A DNA stretch of 64,000 bases, taken from Chloroflexota bacterium (GTDB lineage: Bacteria > Chloroflexota > Anaerolineae > Promineifilales > Promineifilaceae). The notes under the pieces are model-generated. The model worked only from the letters and a program-made list of their open reading frames with translations, ran no database searches and was not told where the DNA came from. The position numbers and the translations under genes are program-made. Every line of letters begins with the position of its first letter. The first letter of the stretch is position 1. The DNA is taken from the NCBI GenBank assembly GCA_014584575.1, contig JACTMP010000024.1:59393-123392 (forward strand), in the 5' to 3' direction. Below, piece by piece: positions 1 to 8,012 of the stretch.

Positions 1-774
1 GGTATTGACCAGAGCCGGTTTAACAAGCCCGGCTATTCGCGCACCTGGGCTTACCTGGGGCGGTATGACTTTGACGATGGGCTGAACTTGCTTCAAGCCC
101 AACAGATTGTCGTTTACCACGATGGCAACGTAGGGCAGGAAATGGCCGCCGATGCGGTGGCACTGGTGCTGGCTGACGGCCCACCAGACCTGAACTTGCC
201 CATTGCCCTGGGTTCTGACGATGCGGGGCCAAACGCAGAATGGGTATGTCTCTATGGCGAGGACCACAGAGAAATATACCTGGGACATTGTACTACTGGC
301 GCAGAAATTGTGAGCGGCTTCCGGTTTAGCAACGTAAACATCCCACAAGGCGCGGTTATTTCCCGGGTGCATGTTCACTTCACCGTGGATGGAAGTCCGG
401 AAATTGATCCGCTGCTTTTACGATTTTATGGCGATGAAGACCCGGACTCGCCCACATTTAGCCCGACCAACCGGCCAGAAGACCGTTCACTGACCGTTGC
501 CTGGCGCCGCTGGTACATACCCGGCACGGATGCATGGTCATGGGAACCGCCGCCACAGCCGCCGCAGATTCGTTACAGTCCAAATTTAGCGTCCATAGCC
601 CAAGAGATTGTGAATGATGGGGAATGGCAGCCAGGCAGTTCTGCGCTGACCTTTATTGTCAAACCGCAACCGGGCTTCAGCGGTACAGACCACCGGCGGG
701 TGATGGCTTATGAAAGACCTGATGCACCGCCCGGCACATATGCGGCGCGGCTGCTGGTCTGGTATGATGAATGA
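1..774 (+). CDS. Secreted beta-sandwich protein, 3' end only
   Basis: The frame is open from the first base, so the gene begins upstream of the window and only its last 257 residues are visible. The visible part carries a pattern I recall from large secreted bacterial proteins: an 'IGFRF-NV-IPQGA-I' strand pair, a central 'R-W-I-G---W' stretch and a C-terminal 'SPNLASIAQEIV' / 'G-SALTFIV' segment followed by an 'AARLLVWYDE' final strand. In those proteins the module is a jelly-roll-like domain next to a catalytic or repeat region. No catalytic residues are visible here, so the function of the whole protein cannot be given. An internal TTG at 88 is not a credible start because the frame runs on upstream. 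The gene has no obvious terminator, and a methionine-pathway promoter lies just downstream. Confidence 0.6.
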   Translation, partial: GIDQSRFNKPGYSRTWAYLGRYDFDDGLNLLQAQQIVVYHDGNVGQEMAADAVALVLADGPPDLNLPIALGSDDAGPNAEWVCLYGEDHREIYLGHCTTGAEIVSGFRFSNVNIPQGAVISRVHVHFTVDGSPEIDPLLLRFYGDEDPDSPTFSPTNRPEDRSLTVAWRRWYIPGTDAWSWEPPPQPPQIRYSPNLASIAQEIVNDGEWQPGSSALTFIVKPQPGFSGTDHRRVMAYERPDAPPGTYAARLLVWYDE

Positions 775-796
775 GGCAGAAATTGGTCATCTGCTT

Positions 797-825
797 TTGA
801 CAACCTGTGGGTCATTTGTTACCAT
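797..825 (+). promoter_or_regulatory. Sigma-70-type promoter for the SAM riboswitch transcript
   Basis: TTGACA at 797-802, a 17-base spacer and TACCAT at 820-825 (4 of 6 matches to TATAAT). This would start transcription near 832, about 28 bases before the riboswitch. It is inferred from sequence only. Confidence 0.55.
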
Positions 826-859
826 TCGGCGCACAATTGAATAGATAAATAAAACACTT

Positions 860-992
860 CTTATCCAGAGAGGTCGAGGGACCGGCCCGATGACACCTCA
901 GCAACCGCCCGGCGGCAGCCGCCAAAGGGAAATGGTGCTAATTCCGGCAGAAGGGTAGCACACTAAACTACCAATGCTTCTGGGAGATGAGC
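860..992 (+). promoter_or_regulatory. SAM-I (S-box) riboswitch aptamer
   Basis: The conserved S-box blocks are present in order: CTTATCCAGAG at 860, GGTCGAGGGACCGGCCCGATG, CAGCAACC, then GGTGCTAATTCC and a closing GGGAGATGAG near 982-991. The closing strand GATGAG pairs with CTTATC at the 5' end to form P1 (one G-U pair). In this class, S-adenosylmethionine binding stabilises the aptamer and favours the terminator. The terminator lies 25 bases downstream, and the next genes are a trans-sulfuration enzyme and aspartokinase. The expected result is shut-off of methionine-branch synthesis when SAM is plentiful. Confidence 0.95.
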
Positions 993-1017
993 AAGTGGCG
1001 CACAGGATGATACCCGG

Positions 1018-1052
1018 ACGCCCTTTCTGAATCTGCCAGGAAGGGCGTTTTT
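1018..1052 (+). terminator. Riboswitch expression-platform terminator
   Basis: ACGCCCTT at 1018-1025 pairs with AAGGGCGT at 1041-1048, followed by a run of five T. It sits between the SAM aptamer and the coding region, as expected for a transcription-terminating S-box. Confidence 0.85.
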
Positions 1053-1053
1053 G

Positions 1054-1137
1054 ATTGGAGATTAGGAGATTAGGAGATTAGGAAATTAGGAGATTGGGAG
1101 ATTGGGAAATCTCTTAATCTCTAATCTCTGCTCTCTA
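1054..1137 (+). repeat. 8-bp tandem array (GATTAGGA) with complementary second half
   Basis: About six units of GATTAGGA and its variants (GATTGGGA, AATTAGGA) at 1060-1105 are followed by AATCTCTTAATCTCT-type sequence that is the reverse complement of the array. The stretch can therefore fold into a long imperfect hairpin between the riboswitch terminator and the metB-like start codon. Related sequence recurs at 2425, 41268, 52511 and 60772. Confidence 0.8.
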
Positions 1138-1162
1138 ACCTCCCATTTCCGAGGAAGTAAAC

Positions 1163-2440
1163 ATGACCACAATTGCTTTTTCATCAAATGGGCAAGGGGA
1201 GGCTACGGCCGTCTCCCCTCTCCCTTCACCCGGATCCTCCACCCAGGCCGTCCACGGGGATGTTGCCCGGCGGGGCTGGCAGCCACACCACAGCCTGGTT
1301 ACGCCCATCACCCAGACGGCGACCTATACCTTTAAGGACACGGCCGATCTGTGTGCCTTCATGGAGGCGAAGATGTGGGGCGGCAGTGAGGAGCGGGGGG
1401 AATACGGCCGTTACGGAAACCCCACCGTGCGCAGTGTGGAAAGACGGATTGCTGCTTTGGAAGGGGGTGGGGATGCGCTGCTCTTTCCCACAGGCATGAC
1501 GGCCGTTACCCACACCCTGCTCTCCATCCTGCCCACCGGCAGCCACATCGTCATGACCGACGACTGCTACCGCAAAACGCGCCAGTTTTGTAACACCTTC
1601 CTGGCGCGGCTGGGTATTGAAACAACGGCCGTGCCCATGGGCGATTACGACGCATTGGCCGCCGCCATCCAACCGGAGACACGTGTTGTCCTCAGCGAAA
1701 GCCCCACCAACCCCTACCTGCGCGTGGCCGACCTGGAACGGCTGGCGGCCATTGCCAGGCCGCACAAGCGCGTCAAGACGATCATTGATAGCACCTTTGC
1801 CACGCCGGTGAACCAACGGCCGTTGGCCTTCGGCATTGATCTCGTCATCCACAGCGGCACCAAATACCTGAGCGGGCACAATGACGTGATGGCCGGGGTG
1901 GTGGTGGGCGAAGCCGGGCTGCTGCACGCCCTACGGCAGAGCCAGGGCATGTTGGGCGGCGTGGCCGACCCGCACACCGCCTGGCTGGTGGAGCGCGGCC
2001 TCAAGACGCTGGCGCTGCGGGTGCGCCAGCAAAACGCCAGCGCCCAGGCGGTGGCCGAATTTCTGGAAGCACAGCCGCAGGTGGCGCGGGTCTGGTATCC
2101 GGGGCTGCCGTCCCATCCTGACCACGCCATTGCCCGGCGGCAAATGGACGGTTTTGGCGGGGTGGTCAGCTTTGAGATTGCCCCCATCCCCGGCGAAAAT
2201 CCGGCGGATACCACTTCCCGGTTTATTGACGCCATGACCATCCCTTACATCGCCCCCAGCCTGGGCGGCGTGGAAAGCCTGATTGAGCAACCGGCGTATA
2301 TGTCCTTCTACGAGCTTTCCACGGAGGAAAGATTGACAATTGGCATTAAAGATAATCTGGTCAGATTTGCCATTGGCATTGAAGATACGGCGGATATATT
2401 GGCGGATTTAGCGCAAGCATTAAGAGAGATTGGAGATTAG
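1163..2440 (+). CDS. metB: Cystathionine gamma-synthase-like PLP enzyme
   Basis: A 425-residue enzyme of the Cys/Met-metabolism PLP family, which makes cystathionine from an activated homoserine and cysteine. The substrate-loop motif RYGNPT is at residues 83-88 and the PLP lysine is K234 in SGTKYLSGH. The C-terminal region has the family's 'SLGGVESLIEQP' segment. The first 35 residues are a low-complexity extension beyond the usual N-terminus. The ATG is preceded by GAGGAAG at 1151-1157. The gene lies directly under a SAM-I riboswitch, which supports a methionine-biosynthesis role. Family members such as O-acetylhomoserine sulfhydrylase, cystathionine beta-lyase and methionine gamma-lyase cannot be excluded from sequence alone. 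The last codons and stop (REIGD*) fall inside a repeat hairpin. Confidence 0.88.
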   Translation: MTTIAFSSNGQGEATAVSPLPSPGSSTQAVHGDVARRGWQPHHSLVTPITQTATYTFKDTADLCAFMEAKMWGGSEERGEYGRYGNPTVRSVERRIAALEGGGDALLFPTGMTAVTHTLLSILPTGSHIVMTDDCYRKTRQFCNTFLARLGIETTAVPMGDYDALAAAIQPETRVVLSESPTNPYLRVADLERLAAIARPHKRVKTIIDSTFATPVNQRPLAFGIDLVIHSGTKYLSGHNDVMAGVVVGEAGLLHALRQSQGMLGGVADPHTAWLVERGLKTLALRVRQQNASAQAVAEFLEAQPQVARVWYPGLPSHPDHAIARRQMDGFGGVVSFEIAPIPGENPADTTSRFIDAMTIPYIAPSLGGVESLIEQPAYMSFYELSTEERLTIGIKDNLVRFAIGIEDTADILADLAQALREIGD

Positions 2441-2481
2441 AGATTGGAGATTAAGAGGCCAATCTCTAATCTCCAATCTCT
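2425..2481 (+). repeat. Perfect 23-bp hairpin made of GGAGATT-type heptamers
   Basis: The arms 2425-2447 and 2459-2481 are exact reverse complements and are built from 7-bp units such as GAGATTG and GAGATTA. The left arm overlaps the end of the metB-like gene, including its stop codon. It could act as an attenuator or RNA stabiliser between the two genes, but no T-run follows, so it is not an ordinary terminator. Confidence 0.85.
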
Positions 2482-2499
2482 ATATATTTGGAGTAAACA

Positions 2500-3912
2500 A
2501 TGACCCTGGTTATGAAATTCGGTGGCACATCGGTGGGGAGTGCGGCGGCGATGCGGGACACGGCCGTGCTCATCAGCCAGACCAAACAGGCATGGGGGCA
2601 GGTGGTGGTGGTGGCTTCGGGCATGGGCAGTAAGCCGGAAAAGGTAACTGACCTGCTGTTGAACGGCGCACACGCGGCGGCGGCCGGTGATGGCGAATTA
2701 TACAAACGCAACGCGGCCCTGATGCGCCAGATTCATCTGGAAGCGATTGACGATTTGTTGGAGCCGGATGGGGAACGGCAGGCGGTATTGGCGGAAAACG
2801 GCCGTTTCATAGACCGTTACGAGGCGTTATGCCAGGCCGTCTTTGTCCTGGGTGAACTTAGCCCGCGGGCGCTGGATGCCATGGGCGGCATGGGTGAGCA
2901 AATGGCGGTGCGCATCCTGGCGGCCTATTTACGCCAGCAAGGGTTCCCGGCGGAAGCGATTGACGCCACCGAATTGATTGTGACGGACGACAACTTTTTG
3001 AACGCCTCCCCCCTAAAAGCGGAAACCAATGAGAAGACACGGGGGCGGTTACGGCCGTTGCTATCCGCCAACACCATCCCCATCGTCACCGGCTTCATTG
3101 GCGCCACGAAGGAAGGTATCACCACCACCCTGGGGCGCGGCGGTTCCGACTATACCGGGGCCATTTTGGGCGAGGCGCTGCAAGCGGACGAGGTGTGGAT
3201 TTGGACGGATGTGGATGGAGTGATGACGGCCGACCCGCGCATTGTATCCACCGCCAAAAGTATTCCCAGCCTCAGCTACCGCGAAGTGTCTGAGTTGGCC
3301 TTTTATGGGGCGAAGGTGCTGCACCCCAAAACGATGCGGCCGTGTATTGAAAACGATATTCCGCTGCGCATCAAAAACACCTTCAACCCGGAACATCCCG
3401 GCACCGTCATTGTGCCCGATACAGGGGCGGCCAACGGCGGCATCAAAGCGGTGACGGCCATTAAGCAGCTCAGTCTGATCACGGTGGAGGGCAAGGGGAT
3501 GCTGGGTGTGCCCGGCATTGCCGCCCGCACTTTTGGTGCGGTGGCCCGCGGCGGCCAGAGTGTGTTGCTCATCAGCCAGGCGTCGTCGGAACAATCCATC
3601 TGTTTTGCTGCGCCGGAAAGCGGCACCAAAACCATTATCGGCAGCCTGGAAGCGGAGTTTGCCGAGGAATTGAAGCGGCAGGATATTGACCGTATTTGGG
3701 CGTTGGAGCCGGTCTCCATTGTCACCGTGGTGGGGGCGGGGATGCGACACACGCCGGGTATTGCCGGGCGGTTGTTTATGGCGTTGGGCAATGCCAGCGT
3801 GAATGTGGTGGCCATTGCCCAGGGGTCGTCGGAGTGCAGCATCAGCGTGGTGGTGGCAGATCATGATACGGGCACGGCCGTGTCCCAAATTCACCGGCTC
3901 ATTGGCAGCTAG
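2500..3912 (+). CDS. lysC: Aspartokinase
   Basis: A 470-residue aspartate kinase that phosphorylates aspartate, the first step to lysine, threonine and methionine. The N-terminal KFGGTSVGS motif is at residues 6-14. The kinase core holds 'TTLGRGGSDYTG' and 'WTDVDGVMTADPR', and two ACT-type regulatory domains fill the C-terminal ~150 residues ('VGAGMRHTPGIAGRLF', 'CSISVVV'). The length fits the monofunctional LysC class; no homoserine dehydrogenase is fused. ATG follows GGAG nine bases upstream. It lies 59 bases after the metB-like gene and is probably co-transcribed under the SAM riboswitch, with the perfect hairpin in between. Confidence 0.96.
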   Translation: MTLVMKFGGTSVGSAAAMRDTAVLISQTKQAWGQVVVVASGMGSKPEKVTDLLLNGAHAAAAGDGELYKRNAALMRQIHLEAIDDLLEPDGERQAVLAENGRFIDRYEALCQAVFVLGELSPRALDAMGGMGEQMAVRILAAYLRQQGFPAEAIDATELIVTDDNFLNASPLKAETNEKTRGRLRPLLSANTIPIVTGFIGATKEGITTTLGRGGSDYTGAILGEALQADEVWIWTDVDGVMTADPRIVSTAKSIPSLSYREVSELAFYGAKVLHPKTMRPCIENDIPLRIKNTFNPEHPGTVIVPDTGAANGGIKAVTAIKQLSLITVEGKGMLGVPGIAARTFGAVARGGQSVLLISQASSEQSICFAAPESGTKTIIGSLEAEFAEELKRQDIDRIWALEPVSIVTVVGAGMRHTPGIAGRLFMALGNASVNVVAIAQGSSECSISVVVADHDTGTAVSQIHRLIGS

Positions 3913-3945
3913 CGTGATATGGTATACTAAGGGTGGAGATGACGC

Positions 3946-4197
3946 ATGAATGATTATTACACCACAACGGGGACAATATCTGACAAAAACACCCTGATTT
4001 TGGATGGGCCAATCCCTCTTCCAGTTGGGCGGGTGCGTATTACGGTTGAAAGAATAATGCCCCCACCAACAGGCGAGCATTTTCTGACGAAACTACACGC
4101 CTTACAGAAATCACTGCGAGCCAGCGGCTACCAATCGCGTACCAAGACTGAGATTGATGATTATATTCAGGCTGAACGAGACAGTTGGGGTGAATAA
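3946..4197 (+). CDS. Small antitoxin-like protein (VapB position)
   Basis: An 83-residue protein with a short beta-rich N-terminal half ('LILDGPIPLPVGRVRITVE') and a helical C-terminal tail ending in acidic residues. It lies 2 bases upstream of a PIN-domain gene. This order and size match VapB-type antitoxins whose N-terminus binds DNA and whose tail blocks the toxin. I do not recognise a named DNA-binding fold beyond an AbrB-like flavour. The ATG has GGTGGAG upstream, and TATACT near 3922 could be a -10 element. Confidence 0.65.
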   Translation: MNDYYTTTGTISDKNTLILDGPIPLPVGRVRITVERIMPPPTGEHFLTKLHALQKSLRASGYQSRTKTEIDDYIQAERDSWGE

Positions 4198-4199
4198 GG

Positions 4200-4592
4200 A
4201 TGCGCCTTTATCTCGATTCAGCGCCGCTAATCTACCTGATTGAAGATGTGGCCCCTTATGCTGAAAGCCCGGCTAAACGCCTTTCCGCGTCCAATATAGA
4301 ACAGGTATGCAGCGACCTCACGCGCATGGAATGTCGAGTCAAACCTTTGCGAGATGGAGAGATAGCTTTGCTCACCGCATTTGACACCTACTTTGCCGAC
4401 ATTATCAGTGATTTTGTGCCGTTATCTCGTGCTGTTATGGATCAGGCTACTGTGCTGCGGGCGCAGTATGGCTTCAAGACGCCAGATTCTATCCATCTGG
4501 CAGCCGCTATTGTCGGTCAATGTGATTTGTTTCTGACAAATGACGGCCGTTTAAGCAAATGTAAAGAAATCGTGGTGGAAGCACTCTCCTAA
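4200..4592 (+). CDS. PIN-domain toxin (VapC-like ribonuclease)
   Basis: A 130-residue PIN-domain protein, predicted to be a metal-dependent RNase. The acidic active-site set is visible: D6 in YLDSAPLIYLIE, E44 in RMECRVKP, D96 in TPDSIHLAAA and D115 in LTNDGRL. It starts 2 bases after the small antitoxin-like gene, so the pair forms a type II toxin-antitoxin module. VapC toxins usually cut tRNA or rRNA; the target here is unknown. One ACGGCCGT octamer lies in the gene. Confidence 0.85.
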   Translation: MRLYLDSAPLIYLIEDVAPYAESPAKRLSASNIEQVCSDLTRMECRVKPLRDGEIALLTAFDTYFADIISDFVPLSRAVMDQATVLRAQYGFKTPDSIHLAAAIVGQCDLFLTNDGRLSKCKEIVVEALS

Positions 4593-4812
4593 CCAACCGC
4601 CAGTGTACCCTGGTTAACCCTCAATTTAACCCTTACCCGTTTTCAGCTTAACGGCCGTCAACGGCCGTTTAATCCTCCGTCAACTTGTAAATGAACCCCT
4701 GGCCTTGTTGCCCCATTCCCATATGCGAATAATCGTAATGGAGTAATGGGGCATTTATGCAGCTCCCCGTCACTTACAATAACCAATTACCCTAAAGGAG
4801 TGTTTGTTTGAC

Positions 4813-5970
4813 ATGCGACGTTTAATAATTCTGGCTTTATTAGCCTTGTCTGTTTTACTCATGGCCTGCCAGCCCCAAACGGAAACAGTGGAAGTAACCC
4901 GCGTCGTCACCGAAACGGAAGAGGTGGAAGTGACCCGCGTGGTAACAGAGACAGTGGTAGAAACCGCCACAGAGTTGGTGGAAGTGACCCGCGTAGTAGA
5001 AGTGCCGGCCGAAGCGGAAGTGGCGGATCCGGGCACATTGATTATCTACTCTGGGCGCAGTGAAAGCCTGGTGCAGCCCATTATTGACCAGTTTGCGGCC
5101 GCCACCGGCATTGACGTGCAGGTGCGTTATGGCAGCACCTCGGAAATGGCCGGGGTTTTGCTAGAAGAAGGGGCCAACAGCCCGGCCGATATTTTTTATG
5201 CCCAAGACCCCGGCGGGCTGGGCGCGGTGCAACAAGCCGGTTTGTTGCAGCCATTACCGGCGGAAATTGTGGCCCAGGTATCGCCCCGTTTTGTAGCCGA
5301 AGACGGCTCCTGGACAGGCATTTCCGGGCGGGCGCGGGTGGTGGTCTACAATACCAACACGATCACCGACCCGGCCACGCAACTGCCGGATGATCTGTGG
5401 GGATTCACCGAACCGGCGTGGAACGGCCGTATTGGTTGGGCGCCCAGCAACGGATCCTTCCAGGCGATGGTCACGGCCATGCGCGCCGTCTGGGGCGAAG
5501 AGCAGACCCGCGAATGGCTGCAAGGCATTCAGGCCAACAACCCGCGCGTCTTTGAAGGCAACACGCCCATTGTGGAGGCGGTAGCAAATGGGGAAGTGGC
5601 GGTAGGATTTGTGAACCATTATTACCTCTATCGCTTCCTGAACGAGCAAGGAGAAGCGTTTGCGGCGCGCAATTACTTCCTGCCGTCCGGCGGCCCCGGT
5701 TCGCTGCTGATGGTTTCCGGCGCGGGCATTCTGGCAGGGGCGGACAATGGGGCCAACGCGGAGCGGTTTATCGCTTTTCTGCTCTCCGCGCCCGGCCAGC
5801 AATACTTTGCTGCGCAGACGTTTGAATATCCGGTGATTGAAGGCGTGCGCTCGGAAGCCACACCGTCGTTGGCGGAACTGGATGAACTGGCGCTGGATAT
5901 TTCCCTGACCGACCTGGCCGACCTGGAGGGAACGCAGGATATGTTGATCGATCTGGGGATTATTGAGTAA
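4813..5970 (+). CDS. Iron(III)-binding ABC transporter lipoprotein
   Basis: A periplasmic-binding-protein type 2 of the Fe(III)/FbpA-like group, anchored as a lipoprotein. The signal peptide ends in the lipobox LLMAC, and a linker rich in VTRVV/VTE repeats (residues ~22-70) follows. The binding domain begins 'LIIYSGRSESLVQPIIDQF' and contains 'ADIFYAQDPGGLGAVQQAGLL' and 'VAVGFVNHYYLYRF', typical of this family. I chose ATG 4813. AAGGAG at 4795-4800 is 12 bases away; a TTG at 4804 is only 3 bases away and therefore less likely. No permease or ATPase gene is adjacent, so the transporter partner must be elsewhere. Confidence 0.85.
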   Translation: MRRLIILALLALSVLLMACQPQTETVEVTRVVTETEEVEVTRVVTETVVETATELVEVTRVVEVPAEAEVADPGTLIIYSGRSESLVQPIIDQFAAATGIDVQVRYGSTSEMAGVLLEEGANSPADIFYAQDPGGLGAVQQAGLLQPLPAEIVAQVSPRFVAEDGSWTGISGRARVVVYNTNTITDPATQLPDDLWGFTEPAWNGRIGWAPSNGSFQAMVTAMRAVWGEEQTREWLQGIQANNPRVFEGNTPIVEAVANGEVAVGFVNHYYLYRFLNEQGEAFAARNYFLPSGGPGSLLMVSGAGILAGADNGANAERFIAFLLSAPGQQYFAAQTFEYPVIEGVRSEATPSLAELDELALDISLTDLADLEGTQDMLIDLGIIE

Positions 5971-6022
5971 TTGCTCAATTACCTCAATAGCAGTTCTCAA
6001 TTTGGCAAAACCCGGCGATTAA

Positions 6023-6142
6023 AATCGTGGCAACAAAAGGCAAAGCCGACCTTCGTCGGCTAGAGACAGTCGGCGAAGGCCGACTTCGTCTCTTGTTGGT
6101 GCAGATTTATCTGTCGTCGCAAACAAAATTGAGAATTGCTGA
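6023..6142 (+). repeat. Twin-hairpin dispersed repeat, family A, copy 1
   Basis: Two hairpins in opposite sense: AGCCGAC-CTTC-GTCGGCT at 6044-6061 and AGTCGGC-GAAG-GCCGACT at 6068-6085. The flanks are CAACAAAAGGCAAAG on the left and a GTCTCTTGTTG-type sequence on the right. A second copy of about 120 bp lies at 33252-33376 and extends to the same GCAGATTTATCTG and TTGAGAATTGCTG tail. The loops CTTC and GAAG are complementary because hairpin 2 is an inverted hairpin 1. This is the plan of REP doublets. Confidence 0.85.
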
Positions 6143-6208
6143 TTACTTCATTACCCATTTGCCTTCCCCTCAGGTAAAATTGCGGCCATCTTCATCTCTG
6201 GATGCATC

Positions 6209-6997
6209 ATGGCTCAGCAGTTATTCCTGGCATTTTTTCTCAGCGTCCTCATCGTCGCCTTAGCCTTTTGGCGGGGTTCGCTCTCGAACTCTGGCGCGGT
6301 GGGGGCGCTGATTGTTGGTACGGTAACGTTTGGCTTGGGCGGCTGGCAGTGGGGGGTGTTGCTGGCGATTTTTTTCATCAGTTCCAGCCTGCTTTCCCAT
6401 TATAAAGAACGCGAAAAGAAGGCGGTGGCCGAGAAGTTTGATAAGGGGCATCGCCGGGACATCTGGCAGGTATTTGCCAATGGCGGCGCAGGCGCCTTTT
6501 TTGCGTTGATGAATACCCTGGCGCCATCTGCCATCTGGCTGCCGCTGTTTGTGGGCGCCATGGCGGCGATGACGGCCGATACCTGGGCCACGGAATTGGG
6601 CACACTCAGTAAACGGCCGCCGCGCCTGATCACCAGCGGCAAAACGGTGGCGGTGGGTACGTCTGGCGGGATTTCGGCGTTTGGCACGGCCGTCTCCTTT
6701 GGCGGCGGTCTGCTTATTGGCGGTACGGCGGCGCTGCTCACCGGGCAGTGGGCGCTGGTTTTGGCCGGGGGGATGGGTGGCCTGTTTGGCTCGCTGTTTG
6801 ACAGTTTGTTGGGGGCCACCGTGCAGCAAATTTACACCTGCGCCGTTTGCCAGAAGGAGACGGAAAAGCGGGTGCATTGTGGGCAGGCCACACGGCCGTT
6901 ACGCGGTTGGGCCTGGATGAACAATGATCTGGTCAACTTTCTGGCTTCTGTTTTTGGTGGGTTTACCGCTTTGTTAATAGGTTGGTTCAATCTTTAA
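6209..6997 (+). CDS. DUF92 family membrane protein
   Basis: A 262-residue polytopic membrane protein with about six hydrophobic segments. It matches the DUF92/TIGR00297 family by its 'SNSGAVGALIVGT', 'GGAGAFFALMN', 'AAMTADTWATELG' and 'GGMGGLFGSLFDSLLGATVQ' blocks. Plant VTE6, a phytyl-phosphate kinase, belongs to this family, so an isoprenyl-phosphate kinase role is possible but unproven here. A CAVC...HCG cysteine set near residue 212 is typical of many members. The ATG at 6209 starts the conserved hydrophobic N-terminus. The stop codon lies within a small inverted repeat. Confidence 0.85.
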   Translation: MAQQLFLAFFLSVLIVALAFWRGSLSNSGAVGALIVGTVTFGLGGWQWGVLLAIFFISSSLLSHYKEREKKAVAEKFDKGHRRDIWQVFANGGAGAFFALMNTLAPSAIWLPLFVGAMAAMTADTWATELGTLSKRPPRLITSGKTVAVGTSGGISAFGTAVSFGGGLLIGGTAALLTGQWALVLAGGMGGLFGSLFDSLLGATVQQIYTCAVCQKETEKRVHCGQATRPLRGWAWMNNDLVNFLASVFGGFTALLIGWFNL

Positions 6998-7004
6998 GAT
7001 TGAA
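6986..7004 (+). repeat. Inverted repeat TTCAATCTT/AAGATTGAA
   Basis: Nine-base arms with a one-base centre, overlapping the stop codon of the DUF92 gene. A longer version (14-base arms, GATTGGTTCAATCT) lies at 61411-61441, so this is a small dispersed palindrome. It resembles a T-arm by eye but no tRNA surrounds either copy. Confidence 0.6.
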
Positions 7005-7018
7005 GCAACCTCACACGT

Positions 7019-7945
7019 ATGAACAACATTCCCCCCGATTTCACCCTCTTGCACACTTTCAGCGCCAATAAGCGCCACATCACCCGGCTGGCCTGGACGC
7101 CGGACGGGGCCGCGCTGGCTACCGCCTCGTATGACCAGACGGTGCGGTTATGGGACATTATGAGTGGCCGGGAAATACGAAAACTGATCGGCCACAGCAG
7201 TTCGGTGTTTGCGGTGGCGGCGGCGCCCGACGGCCGTTTCCTCCTCTCCACCTCGAAAAATGCCCTCAAGGTATGGGACCTGACCGGGACGGGCCTGTCG
7301 CGCTCGCTGCGCGGCCATGCCGACTATATTTACGCCATCGCCATCACCCCAGACAGCCAGACGGCCGTGAGCGGCGATTTTGAAGGTAAACTGTTCCTGT
7401 GGCATCTGGCGACGGACGCGCCCACGGCGCAGATGACGGCGCACAAGGGGCGAGTGAACTGTGCGTTGGCGCTGGTGGATGGGGTCACGGCCGTGTCCGG
7501 TGGCGCGGAAGGGCAGGTGCGTTTCTGGCGCATCCCGGATGGGCAGGCGATAGACCAGATCGCGGCCCACAAAAAGGAAGTGCTGGCGCTGGCCGAATCG
7601 CCGGATGGAACGGTAATGGCGTCTGGGGGCCAAGACGGCCGTGTGCAAATCTGGCGCACGGCAGACCGGTCGGCGGTGTGCGGGCTGGCGGGGCATACGG
7701 CGGCGGTGACAGGGATCTCTTTTGCGGCGGACGGCCGTTGGCTGGCGTCTAAAGCGGCCGATGGTACGGTCTGCCTGTGGCGCTGCGCCGATTGGGCCAA
7801 GATCGCCACCCTGCCGGAACCCCATTCGGGCACGCTCTTTGCCGGGCTGGCCTTCCACCCCCATCTCCCGATTTTGGCGACATTGGGGGAAGAGGACACG
7901 GCCGTGCGCCTCTGGCAGTTGGATGGGGAAGCGTTGGTTGGCTGA
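7019..7945 (+). CDS. WD40-repeat protein
   Basis: A 308-residue cytoplasmic-type protein made entirely of about seven WD40 repeats. The repeats end in VRLWD, LKVWD, LFLWH, VRFWR, VQIWR, VCLWR and VRLWQ, with GH dipeptides at the expected distance. This is enough to close one seven-bladed propeller. It has no signal peptide and no fused enzyme domain, so it probably acts as a protein-protein scaffold. It begins 22 bases after the DUF92 gene. Partner unknown. Confidence 0.9.
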   Translation: MNNIPPDFTLLHTFSANKRHITRLAWTPDGAALATASYDQTVRLWDIMSGREIRKLIGHSSSVFAVAAAPDGRFLLSTSKNALKVWDLTGTGLSRSLRGHADYIYAIAITPDSQTAVSGDFEGKLFLWHLATDAPTAQMTAHKGRVNCALALVDGVTAVSGGAEGQVRFWRIPDGQAIDQIAAHKKEVLALAESPDGTVMASGGQDGRVQIWRTADRSAVCGLAGHTAAVTGISFAADGRWLASKAADGTVCLWRCADWAKIATLPEPHSGTLFAGLAFHPHLPILATLGEEDTAVRLWQLDGEALVG

Positions 7946-8012
7946 TCACCACGCCGGTAAAAAAACTGAACCAGGCTCATACCGGCTTAGCAGGCTGCGC
8001 ATCCTTCACATT

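Noticed and set aside
3061..4080. 339-codon frame on the minus strand opposite lysC
   Set aside because: Shadow of aspartokinase codon bias; no ribosome site and no recognisable domain.
6027..6263. Short frame with KADLRRL..VGEGRLRLLL
   Set aside because: It is the translation of the family A twin-hairpin repeat. The same peptide appears from the second copy at 33177-33467, so it is not a gene.
6986..7010. GGTTCAATC resembling a tRNA T-arm
   Set aside because: No surrounding cloverleaf. The element is a palindrome with another copy at 61411.
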